Part shown: positions 53,253-64,000 of the stretch, one piece after another
Layout: every line of letters starts with the position of its first letter
Position numbering within the stretch: the first letter of the stretch is position 1
Assembly (NCBI GenBank): GCA_014871385.1
Contig: CM026433.1
Location: 6,459,585-6,523,584, forward strand
Reading direction: 5' to 3'
Source: Ceratodon purpureus
Lineage: Eukaryota; Streptophyta; Bryopsida; Pseudoditrichales; Ditrichaceae
DNA: 64,000 bases
Translations under genes and position numbers: made by a program
Notes under the pieces: model-generated
What the model saw: only the letters and a program-made list of their open reading frames with translations
Told to the model about the DNA's origin: nothing
Databases searched by the model: none

Positions 53253-54420
53253 ATGGATACATGTGCTGCCAGAGACAGAAGAATAGAGAATCTAGAAATT
53301 ACAGAATCACCACATGTGACAACCATCCGGGACATTCTCGGCAATGTGGACGCATCTCTGGGCTCATCCGAGTACCACACTCCTCCGTGGACACCCCTGG
53401 ACACTGAAAAATCGGCATTGTTTCGAGTCACCGAATGCTTGATAGCAATAGACAAGCACAGTGACCCCATTTACAAGAAGGCGCTGGAATACACGACCAA
53501 TGAAGCCACAGTTAGAGCCAGACGGGTTGAAGAGTTGGAATCCAGGTCCGATAAACTAAAAACAGTCATCTTCCAAGTTGTGGGATTCTACCTCGTGTTC
53601 CAAGGTGTCATGATCACGGTGGTAGCTCAATCGACCCTTTTGCAGAAGGGCACCGTGTGGAGCCCCATGACGCTGTCAGGTGCAGCAGCCGCGTGTTGCA
53701 TTATTCCGGTGTGGCAAAAAGGATGGGCCATTGCACACATCAAAGGCGACATGCACGACGAACGGGAGGGATTGCAGGTTTAGTATTGATTCATTGAATT
53801 GCCCAGGCTCTTGAATGTTTTCTGTTATAGTTAGTTTCGCAACTCAATGGACACCCTTCTGTTTAATCACCACAGATCTGCTGTTTACCTTGAATGACGT
53901 CTGTTCCACTTATCACTGACCAAAGCCCCGTATACATTAAAATTGAGTCTTTAGCAACCAGACGCAAGTGGGAGAGGTGGTTAGAACGACATCGTTTCAA
54001 CGATCATATTTCTGAAATAAAATATGTACGTTGACATTAGAATGTGGTTTGGGTTCAGGTTTAGGTTAGAGCTCCTGGTTCCTGTTGGCCACTTCAGAAC
54101 CCATTTGAGCGCTTGAGAACTTGAAAACATAGGTCTACTTCACTATTTGAAATATGACTAGTACTGGTTTGAAGCATTCATTTCAGTATAATTTTTTTGG
54201 CGCTCTGAAATCTGAATGCCATTAATGTATGCAGGTGGCATCGAAGGCGAGAAAAGAGCTTGAGAGATTGGGCGCAAAATACACTTTCCCGCCCAGTAGG
54301 CAACAACCGAAGAAACCCAATATAAAGTGTTACTTCATCCCTTACCTACTGATCATTGTGTTCATATTCGTCTTCACGGGTCTCATTTTAATCTCTCAGT
54401 GGAAGATTAGACATCCTTGA
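53253..54420 (+). CDS. Probable host gene: small integral membrane protein, 236 aa
   Basis: Exon 1 is 53253-53777 (175 codons from ATG); the intron is 53778-54234 (CAG/GTTTAG to TATGCAG); exon 2 is 54235-54420, in phase (GLQ/VASKAR). The N-terminal half is soluble with a short helix (TVRARRVEELESRSDK). Three hydrophobic segments follow: VVGFYLVFQGVMITVVAQ, SGAAAACCIIPV and the C-terminal YLLIIVFIFVFTGLILI. The VFQGV-type first segment with an Arg/Glu-rich helix before it resembles uncharacterised plant membrane proteins as I remember them; this is a memory-based impression. Location is probably an endomembrane or the plasma membrane, orientation unknown. It is the only gene here that looks like ordinary host sequence. 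Confidence 0.7.
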
Positions 54421-54521
54421 GGAAATCAGCCCCAAGTACAGTACTTGTTGCATCTAGTCCTCAAGCTGGTGTGCCATCTTTTGTCCTGCAACCAGCGGAC
54501 TCTTAATTCACGCCAGTTTCA

Positions 54522-54688
54522 GTTTCTTCTTCTTCTTTTCTTTCTTTTTTTTTTTTTTGGGACGTAAAAGAGATTCAATTGCAAAAGGATAGATTACAAG
54601 CCCTCATCGGGCAAAGTCCAGGGCAGGAGTTCACCACAAAATGAACGGGATATCAGATGGCCTAGGGTGCCACAACACAGACATAGCA
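54522..54688 (-). mobile_element. 5'-truncated LINE (L1-type) 3' end
   Basis: Flanked by a 19-bp target duplication (54503-54521 TTAATTCACGCCAGTTTCA and 54689-54707, one mismatch). On the minus strand it ends GAATCTCTTTTACGTCCC plus a poly-A run, as in plant L1 elements. It lies in the 3' flank of the membrane-protein gene. Confidence 0.8.
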
Positions 54689-54707
54689 TTAATTCACGCC
54701 AATTTCA

Positions 54708-56140
54708 AAGAGACCAGATCAGAGTTCATTATCGTCTTCTTCACTGTATCCTCGAATATCTTCACGTTCATTTTCATGCATGTGGTGGACTCCAATTAGA
54801 AGCTCTTGCGCATCACTTAGGTACGTTTCAGAGTAGGGGCCAAGGGCCAAGCAATTCCAGTAGTTTCATTGATCTAGAGGTAGCTGAAAATTGGCCCATG
54901 AGGCTTCACACTAAGGGCCAAAGACTAAAGGTCTTTAAAATGCCTACATCACAACACTTTTTAGAGTTTTGGTTGAGGGACCGAACTCCTCTTCATAAAA
55001 ATATTAAAAAAATTATCAGTTCAATATTTTAATGTTTATGTACAACTCCAAAACTTGGTCCCTTAGATGTCCATGGTTTGGTTTACAACAAAGTTCAGCC
55101 CTTGGGCTATGTATATGCCCCTCACTAATATCAAAGGCCTTGTTTCTCACTCATAAAAGTATCTTAGTTTACTATACATACTTATCCTATGTGACAAATC
55201 GCACTGACCAAGTCTTGAGCTCATGGGTATTGAGATCACTGTCCGGGAAGAGCCGGCGGTTAGTTACAAGGCTACCGGATGGATTTTGAAAATAGCTGGT
55301 AGATTTTCAAGGATAGAGGCAAATGACCGGATTAAATGATTGAAAAATAATTATATTTAGTATTCATAGACATGATATACTGGGTATAATCTAAAAAACC
55401 GGCTCCTTTTTAAAAATAGAGGACATAGGCTGGTTGGCTCATAAAGCTTCCCGAACAGTGATTGAGATAGTGTACTCGGCATTATTTGTACTGGGCACTC
55501 AAGGTCTATAGTGTCATGGAAGTGATTTTTATATTAAGTAATTCAAGGTGACTACAGGAGTTCAGGTGGCAAATTCTCGGCACATTCACATGTAAAATAT
55601 CAATTTTTAAAATTTTAAATAATGAGTTTTCTCTTGTCAAGTTGTCTCCTCCTTCTCCTTCCGCCATCACCAAACCAAAACTGCAAATACCACCAAACCA
55701 GAGAATGGAACTAAAGCAATATTATCATATGCATGAACAAAGGATTGAGCTACCTTCCTTCTAATCCACAAATTTTGTCTATAAGCTTGAGAAAACATAA
55801 CTAAGAAAAAAACTGCGATTTAAGTGACATTCAAAAGTGGTAGTTAGAACCCGACTACGTGCTAGAAACAAGCTAACTGGATTCACGATGGAAGTAGTAC
55901 TGCAGATACTGAGAATCGAGGGGCCAACAAATGTAATCACAGTTTGCTAATTCGTAAACACAACACACACAAAAATCTGTACCTGATATGTGCAGTGGCA
56001 AGAGTAGCGGTATTACATGTGAATTGTTTGCACGATTCTAGAAAACCATTTTGCATTGGACAAGTTTATAAATCAACTAGATGTGCCAATGGCAGTTTCC
56101 ACGCCTCATCCTTAGGGCCTTAGTAGGCCGATTCACGAGA
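54708..56140. other. Intergenic DNA without recognised features
   Basis: Short frames at 54667-55032 and 55032-55289 show no protein character. I see no structured repeat. Confidence 0.5.
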
Positions 56141-56149
56141 AGTGGCCAC

Positions 56150-57354
56150 GCCTTATTCCCGCCCAGTTCGACCCGGACTGGTGCTCCGTTCGGATGTCTG
56201 GCCGTCCTCGCAAAGAGGCAGCCTTCCTTTGGAGCCTCTATCATAGGGCAGTGGCCGTGGATCACTGGCGCCACCTTGCCCACCCCACCACCTCAGCTCT
56301 TTATAGTTGCTGCGTCCAAGACACCCCGGAAACCATAATGCATGCTTTCTATGATTGCCCTGCAGCCGCGGATGCATGGGCTTCTGCCACCACTGTTCTC
56401 TACTATTTACAAGGCATTTCTCGGAGTACCATGCCGTGGCAGCGCCTCTCATGGCACCAATGCCTTATGGGCTATGCCCTCCCAGCTTACCTACAGGACG
56501 GATGCGCCATGTGGTCTCTCCTACGAGGGTTTGTGATATGGACTATCTGGCTTCGACAAAATGCCATTAGGAGAAAAATGAGGTCTCCAAAGGGCCTTTG
56601 GTCGAAATCCGTGCCTCAAAATTTGGCCATGCCCGTGCACTTTACCTGCTGGCACCAATGGTGCCAGCAGGTCGCCGAATTGGCGTTTGGGGGGTCCAGC
56701 CAATCGCTTGCAGCGAAGGCGTTGCCCATTGTTGTCACCCCATTGGACAATACGAGCAGTAATGACACTGTCAACGAGCGTGTGCCCACTACTGTCACCC
56801 CATTAGACAGTAGCGGATTCTGTTGTCAGCGGGGCGAATTTTGTTGTCAGCGGGCAGGATATCCACCAATGAGATTTGCAGAGAGGTGTCAGCGAGCAGC
56901 AGTTCACCTACCTTCGGGCTGTCTTATAAGGCCCGTTGGAGACCCCATTTTTTCCCTAATGTCACATCTTCCTGAATGTCCAATAGACTCAGGAGCACCT
57001 GGAGCAAGTGTTGGAGGACGCGTTCGTGGACCTTGGTCGCTTGGCCTGGTTTCAAGTGCAGTCAGTGGCCGACCTCCTTTCCTCTGTAATGCACCCCGCA
57101 CGCAGGGACTTCGCGTCACGTTGGGCTCGGCTTGGTGTGCTTTGTCACCTCGGCCCGGTTCCGATTCAATGGATCCATATCCGGCTCCGCCAGGATGTAT
57201 TTAATTAGGTTAGTATGCAGGTTAGCCAGAGTTTCAAGTACTTTTCTCGGTGATGGGTTTGTAGTTCTTCATCAGCGGGGCTTGCCTTGCTCGGTTATGC
57301 GGCGGTGTATTTTCTTTTTGCAATGGAAGTTCACCGTTTGTATTAAAAAAAAAA
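56150..57354 (+). mobile_element. LINE remnant with reverse-transcriptase zinc-binding region and poly-A
   Basis: A frame to 57204 contains FLWSLYHRAVAVDHWRHL, then SCCVQDTPETIMHAFYDCP and AADAWASA, the zf-RVT pattern (CC...E...H.F..C) found near the C-terminus of plant LINE ORF2. The reverse transcriptase itself is absent, so it is 5'-truncated. The last part shifts frame (57008-57208 reads LEDAFVDLGRLAWFQ). A poly-A run starts at 57345. No target duplication found. Confidence 0.75.
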
Positions 57355-59039
57355 TTTAAAAATTTTACAAAAAAACTTTGACTTCCTTTATTGAACCTTT
57401 ACGGGATATAGCATGGTGCTTTTGAGAAGCATAGAGGCCAAAAAAATATTAATGCCCCGATATAAAAATCTTTATCCCACCCGAGTTTGGTCCTAGAGTC
57501 ATAGTCTGAGGGTTTCCTATGGCTGAAGAACTTTCACACTTGGTCCTTTGCAGGAACTTTGTTACAATTCCCATGGCTTCTTGTAACGAAGAGAATCTGT
57601 TGCAACCACCATGAATTCCTAACAAAGTTCCAATAGTTCTAAATTGCAAAATAGTAAACAACATTTTGCTCACTTGAGCAACATTACTGGAAATAGCAAC
57701 GTCTATGGTTTTGAAACCCGAACCAACATTTTTGTACACAAACATTACTTTGTTGTTCCCCATACATCCGCAAAGTTGTTCCCATCAAACCGATTTATTC
57801 CATAAGTATACACTATGAGAAACTTTGTTTCGGAGGACCCCTAAATACACCACACACTCAACCTGAGAGGGTGTATCCACCATGGTGTACTCAAGAGTCA
57901 CGCTGGTGTAAACTGCCAATATGCAAAGGTGAACAGTATGCTAGAATGTGAATAGTACACACGTAAGTTGTAACCCTGCACCTCCCGCGGTGGAATATCC
58001 AGGACGGTGGCCTCCCAAAAACCCGGGCATGCTCAAAATATTTTCCAAGGAAGGCCAGCCAATATCGGACAAGCTGTAAATTTTGCGAGTTTGAGGTACA
58101 AGGTTCAAAAGCACTCAAAACCCTCTATGTTAAAATTCCATCGCCAGTCCTGGGATTCAGAACCACGACCTTTGAACTGCAACTTCAATGCCCGTACTTC
58201 CAAATCCCAGTTCCCTCAATGCCCATCCCAACGCACCCACAAGGCTACGCAGATGTGCTATGAGAGAGAGGTCATCGCGGGCCATTTCATGGGCGGGCCA
58301 TGTCAGGACATGAATTCTGGAGTAGCTCGCTTTCCATGCTAAAGTGGATTTCACTATAGAACTCATACCACAAATCATTGTAGTCTCGTGTACTGCTTAA
58401 CCTATGTACTCATAGTTTTACTAGTGATCCTGAGTACACCGCACAATAGATCTGGTTGACTGCTTTGGTCGCCCTGCACTAGGTTTCCAATAGTGTATAG
58501 TCTATAGCAATGAAAAATTCAAAATATCCTAGTACCATAGCAAGGTTGTCACGGACAATAGACGTATATTTAATGTAATTTTGAAAAATATAGTTCATTA
58601 CATACACGGTTAATCCCTACATATATGCAAGACCAAAAAACAGCTTTTGCATAATATGATGATTTCTAGGATAGTAATTGGATGAAGAAAGAATGATGGA
58701 TTTCATCCAATTCTTTATTGTAAAGGATTTTTTTGTCGATCATGCTACTATTTTAAGATAAATTTAGGTCATTCAAGCTATGTTGGATTTTGCCAAGTAC
58801 AGAAAGAGTAGCAGAAAGAGTAGTAGAAAGAATTCAATGACATTGTATAGTGTATGTTGGACTTTTTTGTTTTTTTTTTTTTGTTCAAACTAAATCTATG
58901 CAATAAAAATGAGTTTTATTGTATTTGATTTCAACTGATAAAATGAAGCTAATTAAGTATAGACTTTATCCCATTTTGAATTTTTGGAGAACTTTGATAA
59001 TTGAGTGTTTTGTTGAAGTAGCAAGTTTGGTGAATATTA
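57355..59039. other. Intergenic DNA, no supported gene
   Basis: A minus-strand frame at 57449-57763 (104 aa, KTIDVAISSNVAQVSKM) has some protein-like character but no support. A B-box-like GGTTCTGAATCCC lies on the minus strand near 58150. Nothing else stands out. Confidence 0.4.
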
Positions 59040-59047
59040 CCATGATG

Positions 59048-59640
59048 CAGGGTTGTTAAAACGTCCAAGGACGTTCCGAACGTCCTCCAGCGCTCTAGGA
59101 CGTCCTGTGACTTAGAAAAAAAGAATCACACAAACAGGTTTTACCACGGGGTGAAACAAAATTCTAGGGGGTAAACATTTTTCGGCCGTCAAATCAGGAG
59201 GACGGCCGCGAGGTCTCCGCCAACCGCAGCCACTCCGATCCGACGGCCACAATGCAGCCGCTTCGGGCGATCGTGGGCCGTCGGATCGGAGCGGCGGTCC
59301 GATCCCCCGGCCGTCTGCAGAGTCGGCCTGTCCGCGGCCGCTCCGATCCGACGGCCACGATCAGGCCGCAACGGCCGCATCATGGCCGCTCGATTCCGGT
59401 GGCCACCGAGGGCCGTTGGATTGGGCGGCCGTCCGCGTGGACGGCCGCCGTCACCTCGGCCATCCGCGACAACGGCCGCCCAATCCCAAAAAAAAACCCC
59501 CAAAACTTAAAATGTTCATAACTTCTTCAAAACTTGTCCGACTCGGGCTTAAGAGGTGTTTTTTGGCATCTAAGTTTCGTTTAGATGCCAAAAAACATCT
59601 CATAAGTCCAATTTGGACAAGTTTTGAAGAAGACACGGGG
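59048..59640 (+). repeat. Left inverted repeat of the 4.2 kb hAT element
   Basis: GC-rich GACGGCCG repeats, then a fold-back around 59560-59595 (TTTTTTGGCATCTAAG pairing with TTAGATGCCAAAAAAC). Inverse of about 62740-63256. Open frames here are shadows. Confidence 0.75.
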
Positions 59641-60853
59641 CGATGAAGTTCCGTTTATGTTTTTGTAAAACTAAGGCCATTGGTTGTCCGCTTTCCGAGG
59701 GGGACGGCCGCTGCTTCTACTTGTTCCCTCCCCTCTCCTTTCTTTTACTAACTTCCTTTCCTCCTTAACTCTCTTCCCTTCCTTACACCCTCCTTCTTTG
59801 GCAAAAGCAAAGTAGCCATAGAACTTCCATTTCTGGACATGTAGTCTTCCATGTGGAGTTCAAATGAGGAAGTTTCTGACACATGCATTAGTTGGCTGAA
59901 GAATGTCCGTAAGATTCTTTGAGAAGTTGGATCTTATCTATCTTGGGGGAGATATAATGGGAATAGTTTTAAAATATTCTACTTAATAGTTCCACGTTGA
60001 AGTTTTTTGTTGACGTTCAAAAATGGTAGTGGAAAATTTAGTTATAGGAGAGAATTGAAGGAATGGAAATTGGATGGGGGAGGGAGCAGAGGGTGGTATA
60101 TAGAGAGTATGAATCAGGAATGGAACATTGGAATTAAATAAGGGATAAGCTTGAAATTAAAAAATGAATCTGAATGAGAGGATTTGGAAGGTAAGTTGTA
60201 GAGGAGGTAACACTAAGAAATTAGAATTTAAATCAAATTATATAGAGGTTGAAATTGTGTGAAGGAGGTTGGAGGACACATTAATTAGAATTGAGGATTG
60301 TAAATTTGAATTAGAAGTCGAAGATGGTGGACAAAAATTTCATTATAAATGATAGATGATAGGAATTTAAATACAACAAATTTTAGCTCTAATAATAATA
60401 AATAAATAAATTAAAAAACCAAGCCATCTGACGAAGGTAGATGTTTAATTTAGAAAGGTGGGTGAATTTTGAAGCTTCGGGAGTTGACATTAAGAGAACT
60501 GTTTCTTTCTTTTGGAATGAAGGATATGCTAATATTACATTTGAGTACTTGGGCTAGTGAATGCCACATTGTTTGCCTTCCATTCCTTTTAGACAAACAT
60601 TGAATCTCTATGGCTTAGAGTTTAATAAATCTCGTCGATTTTTTATTCAGAAATTTATGAATTTTTTTCCATCTTAAAGGTGATTCAAAATCATTATTTT
60701 TATGGATGAAGGACATAACAAGTGGAATCTAAATGTGGAAATACAAACACTTACTTCATAGCGAAAAATAATATCTATTATGATTAAACAACTCATTTCT
60801 TTAAAATCATTGCCATTCATATGAATATTCCATTCTTAGTATTCTATTGTTCT

Positions 60854-60992
60854 CACTAGTAGAAATATGGTCCTTAAGGACTCGTCCGTAATGACTTAAA
60901 TGGTCCAAATGACTCATTTCACTCAATTTGAGTCATTTTGGACCATTTAAGTCATTACGGACGAGTCCTTAAAGACCATATTTCTACTAGTG
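60854..60992. mobile_element. 139-bp CACTA-type MITE
   Basis: Nearly a perfect palindrome, ends CACTAGTAGAAATATGGTC and its inverse. The flanking 3-bp duplication TCT (60851-60853, 60993-60995) is the mark of the CACTA (En/Spm) group. It is nested in the 4.2 kb hAT element. Confidence 0.85.
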
Positions 60993-61429
60993 TCTGGATC
61001 CCAGCTAATGTAAAGAATAGAGTATCACTACAAAATGCTTCTATAAAAAATACGAAGAAGTAATGGATAATTTATGTTTGTTTATTTATTTATTTAAGTA
61101 TTTATTTATTTTGTATTCTTCCATTAGTCTCCGATTTTGTCTTTTATTTTTATAATTTTTCCATTTGCCTTCCATTCTATCTTTTTATTTTTTTATTATT
61201 ACAGTATTTTTCCATTCTATCCTCTTAATTTTTTATTATTACACTATTTTTCCATTCTATCTTCTCTTTAGTTTTTTATTTTGACATTATTCTTCTATTC
61301 TATCTTCTCATTTTTCTATCATTCCATTCCTCTCCCATCATTTATTTATTTATTTAATATTCCTCTAATCTGTCTCCCATTCTATCTTTTTATTTTTAAT
61401 TATTGGAAGAAAGGAATTTTTTTTAAAAA

Positions 61430-61960
61430 AATCAGGGGATTATGTTATGTACAAGACAATAATAAAAAAAAAAAAAAAGACAATTGAAAAAAAATATAAT
61501 ATGACGGTAAATGAAAACATAACAAATAACCGCGAGATAGACAAACTACAATGGGAAAAAAATTTGAAGGAAAAAGATGTGTATAGTGAAGATAGATATC
61601 AAAGGAAAAAATATAAAATAAAAAAGTACATGAGAGGTAATAATAAATCAAGAAGATAATTAGAATAAAAGATCAAATAAAAATAATAATAATAATAATT
61701 GCAAGAGTGGAAATGAGATACAAGAAGAAATGAGGAGTATGAAGTGAATAGAGAAAATCATGTCATGGTAATAACATTATGGCAAAAGAAGAAACTAAAT
61801 AAAAATATTTATCTTAGAAAGGAATTTTTTTTTTTTAAAGATTAGAGGATTAGATAAAGCACGAGACAATAATTAGAAAATTGTTAATTGAAATTACGTA
61901 GAATATAATGGTATTTGAAAACATAAGAAATAACCCCGAGATAAACAAACTACAATGGAC
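61430..61960. repeat. Direct duplication of about 125 bp
   Basis: 61430-61560 and 61840-61960 share AAACATAA, AAATAACC, CGAGATA and ACAAACTACAATGG in order, with divergence of perhaps 15-20%. Confidence 0.6.
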
Positions 61961-61963
61961 ATA

Positions 61964-62094
61964 AGGTAGAGGGCTGTTGAACCGCCCACTGTTCCTAAAT
62001 CGATCAGGACTGAAATATACAAACCAGGTACATTTCAGTCCTGATCGATTTTGAAACAGTGGGCGGTTCAATAGCCTTCTACCTTAATTTTGAA
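61964..62094. mobile_element. 131-bp hairpin MITE with TA duplication
   Basis: Arms AGGTAGAGGGCTGTTGAACC and the inverse of AGGTAGAAGGCTATTGAACC, paired over about 55 bp around CAAACCAGG. Flanked by TA on both sides, as in Tc1/mariner-type MITEs. Confidence 0.7.
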
Positions 62095-62739
62095 TACCCA
62101 AGAAAGCAAGTAATTAGGAAAATAACATTTCCATGAAAAAAAATGAATTATCTTGCAATATAAAATTAAAGCCAAAAACATATAAACTTGTCATATCAAT
62201 GTAAGTGAAATCCATGTCGAGTTCTCCTTTAGTTTTATTGCCTAACAAACTAATGTCTTCTAATGAAAGTATGTTATTTTTTATTAACTTCTCATTACCT
62301 TTTAAGTTGTAACTCCCCATTGTATACCTCCCTCTTCTATAGGGCCATGGGCCATGATTTCATTCCTGAAACAAATGTATTCTTCCTTCTAAGCATTGAG
62401 ATTATATTTGCAAACCTTAGTAGCACCAACAAATGAAGGACATAAATATCTCCTTCTAAAGTATACCCCAACATCAAGGAGGATCCCACACTCCCGATTA
62501 CAAGATAATTAGGACATTTTCCATGATTTCAGGGATATGTCTGAAATTTCCAGTTGGGTAATGATTTTGTTTTTAGAGTGTCTATAAATGGAATTATTTT
62601 TGTCAAGGTTGGAGTGGAGGAGAGGAGGGGATGCATATTCTAGAGAAAACCCAAGGGAAGAGGGAAGGCCTTACGAGCCCCCCCGTCCGCACAGACGGCC
62701 CCCCGTCTCCGCCGACGGCCGACCCCTCAACTCCCCAAA

Positions 62740-63256
62740 ATCTTCAGATTCCCGTAACTTCCTCAACATGTGTCCAAATCGGACTTGTGAGATGTTTTTT
62801 GGCATCTACAAGAAACGTAGATGCCAAAAAACACCTCATAAGCCCAATTCGGAAAAGTTTGAAGAAATTATGAACATTTTAAGTTTCGAAGGTTTTTGTT
62901 TGGATTGGCCGGCCGTCATTGCAGACGGCCGCCCAATCCCACGGCCCTCGATGGCCACCAGAATCGAGTGGCCACGATACAGCCCGAAGCGGCCGCATCG
63001 TGGTCGTTGGATCGGAGTGGCCGTGGTTGGCGGCGACCTCGTGGCCGTCTCCGCGGTTGTCTTCGCGATCCGACGGCCGAGATGCGGCCGCGTCGCGGGA
63101 TTGGCCGATCGGACGGTTAGAAAAAAATTTATTCCCTCGAGGTCAGCGAATTCTTACCGCGACGTAATTGTGGAGCGTCGGGGACGCCACATCCGGGACG
63201 GGGACGTCCGAGTTGGACGTCCGGAGCCAGGACGGACGTCTAATTTGAAAACCCTG
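62740..63256 (-). repeat. Right inverted repeat of the 4.2 kb hAT element
   Basis: Inverse of the left end: hairpin near 62798-62832 (GGCATCTAC pairing with GTAGATGCC), then GACGGCCG-rich sequence to the CAGGG end. Confidence 0.75.
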
Positions 63257-63264
63257 CCATGAAG

Positions 63265-64000
63265 TAGCTACAATAAATTTCAAACACTAAAGATTTCTAT
63301 TTATTTTAATGATCTTCATTGCAAAATGCACCTTTTGTTAGAAAATTGGAATTTTAAGTATATTTTGTAATCAATATGAATTTTCATTACAGTCTCTTCA
63401 AAAAAATCATAGTAATTTCAAATTTTCACCAAAATTTATCAAAAAATCATGATTTATAATAAATATGGCTTTATCTACTAAATATACAAGGTTGAATTTT
63501 CAATTTATTTATGGTGGCAAAATTTAACCAGAAACCTATTTAACTTGAAAGTCATACAACCCTCCAAAATCTCATTTCAAGTGTGCGTCATAGAATCCAA
63601 GGACATACTATAATCTTGCAAGTCCACCATTTCATGATTCTCTAATTTTGAAAAATAGTCTCCACTCGAGTTGAGAATACAATTGTATGATTACTTTCTT
63701 ATTTAGTCCATTCTATTTCCGATAGTATCAACCACAGTGAAAAAAATTACAGACTGAAATGCAATTCACACAGTTACAGACTTACCCCAGCAAATTATCT
63801 CCGGACTTCAGTACCTTTGAAGTGACCTCATTCTGCATCTTGAATAATTCCAACAATACCATGCTTAGTGCATATGACGCAGATAGCATATTTTAGCGAC
63901 CGTCATCGATTGCCTTTCAGATTCATACACGTGACCTGCTAACATGCAAATATCTTACTGCTTGGGTTGTGGAAACAACTAGAGTAGGTACCTTCCTAAG
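63265..64000. other. AT-rich flank, nothing recognised
   Basis: No frame above 60 codons and no repeat seen. Confidence 0.5.

Larger units (their letters stand above)
59048..63256. mobile_element. Non-autonomous hAT element, 4.2 kb
   Basis: Ends CAGGGTTGTTAAAACGTCC (59048) and the inverse of CAGGGTTTTCAAATTAGACG (63256), both hAT-like. The flanking 8-mers CCATGATG (59040-59047) and CCATGAAG (63257-63264) match at 7 of 8 bases, a slightly decayed target duplication. Inverted repeats of about 500-600 bp at each end contain GACGGCCG-rich blocks and a hairpin (GGCATCTA, then TAGATGCC, with A/T tails). The interior is AT-rich, has no transposase and carries nested MITEs. Confidence 0.85.

Noticed and set aside
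57449-57763. Minus-strand 104-aa frame
   Set aside because: No start context, splice site or recognisable domain; could be chance.
58150-58170. tRNA-like B box on the minus strand
   Set aside because: No matching A box, tail or target duplication; too short to support a SINE or a tRNA.
61281-61659. Short Lys/Phe-rich frames on both strands
   Set aside because: AT-rich low-complexity DNA inside a non-autonomous element.

Overview
This window reads as eukaryotic repeat-rich nuclear DNA, most likely from a plant. I see spliced genes with GT/AG introns, TATA promoters, hAT, Mutator-like (MULE) and CACTA elements, plant-type L1 LINE remnants, and element decay by CAG-to-TAG stops (CHG context, as expected of plant cytosine methylation). 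I cannot name the species; a non-seed plant or streptophyte alga is a guess. Almost everything left of 50.07 kb is large, gene-carrying DNA transposon.

Layout. (1) 1-9591: one side of a MULE-like element whose right end lies at 9591. It holds several small spliced genes, including one (3117-3761) for a protein with RNA-polymerase-II-CTD-like heptads; a duplicated promoter/leader-intron cassette drives two unrelated genes. (2) 9592-14424 and 30904-34194: the two halves of a minus-strand copy of a giant hAT element, truncated at 9592. (3) 14425-30903: a 16.5 kb MULE inserted in that copy, with a 9-bp target duplication (CACTCCAAC) and inverted ends. It carries a transposase with WRKY/GCM1-like and SWIM zinc fingers, a large spliced gene joining a ParB-like domain to a DNA N6-adenine/N4-cytosine methyltransferase-like domain, a longer CTD-heptad gene, and small acidic-protein genes. 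(4) 34195-50068: a complete-looking 15.9 kb giant hAT element in plus orientation with 105-bp inverted repeats. It carries a 134-aa coiled-coil gene, an 868-aa RING-like gene, the hAT transposase (1148 aa) and a 522-aa protein kinase. Genes are preceded by CpG-rich GGGCGCG arrays and TATA boxes. Copies (2) and (4) meet head to head in a giant palindrome centred near 34.24 kb. (5) 50069-64000: a more ordinary region with one probable host gene (53253-54420, a membrane protein), two LINE remnants, MITEs and a 4.2 kb non-autonomous hAT element (59048-63256) with its own nested MITEs.

How it fits together: the two element families look like multi-gene mobile units. The hAT unit combines a transposase, a kinase and a RING-like protein. 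The MULE unit combines a transposase with a DNA-methylase-like protein and a CTD-mimic protein; many of its proteins carry SUMO-interaction-like motifs. The most novel item is the MULE that seems to carry a ParB-methyltransferase fusion together with a Pol II CTD-like protein.
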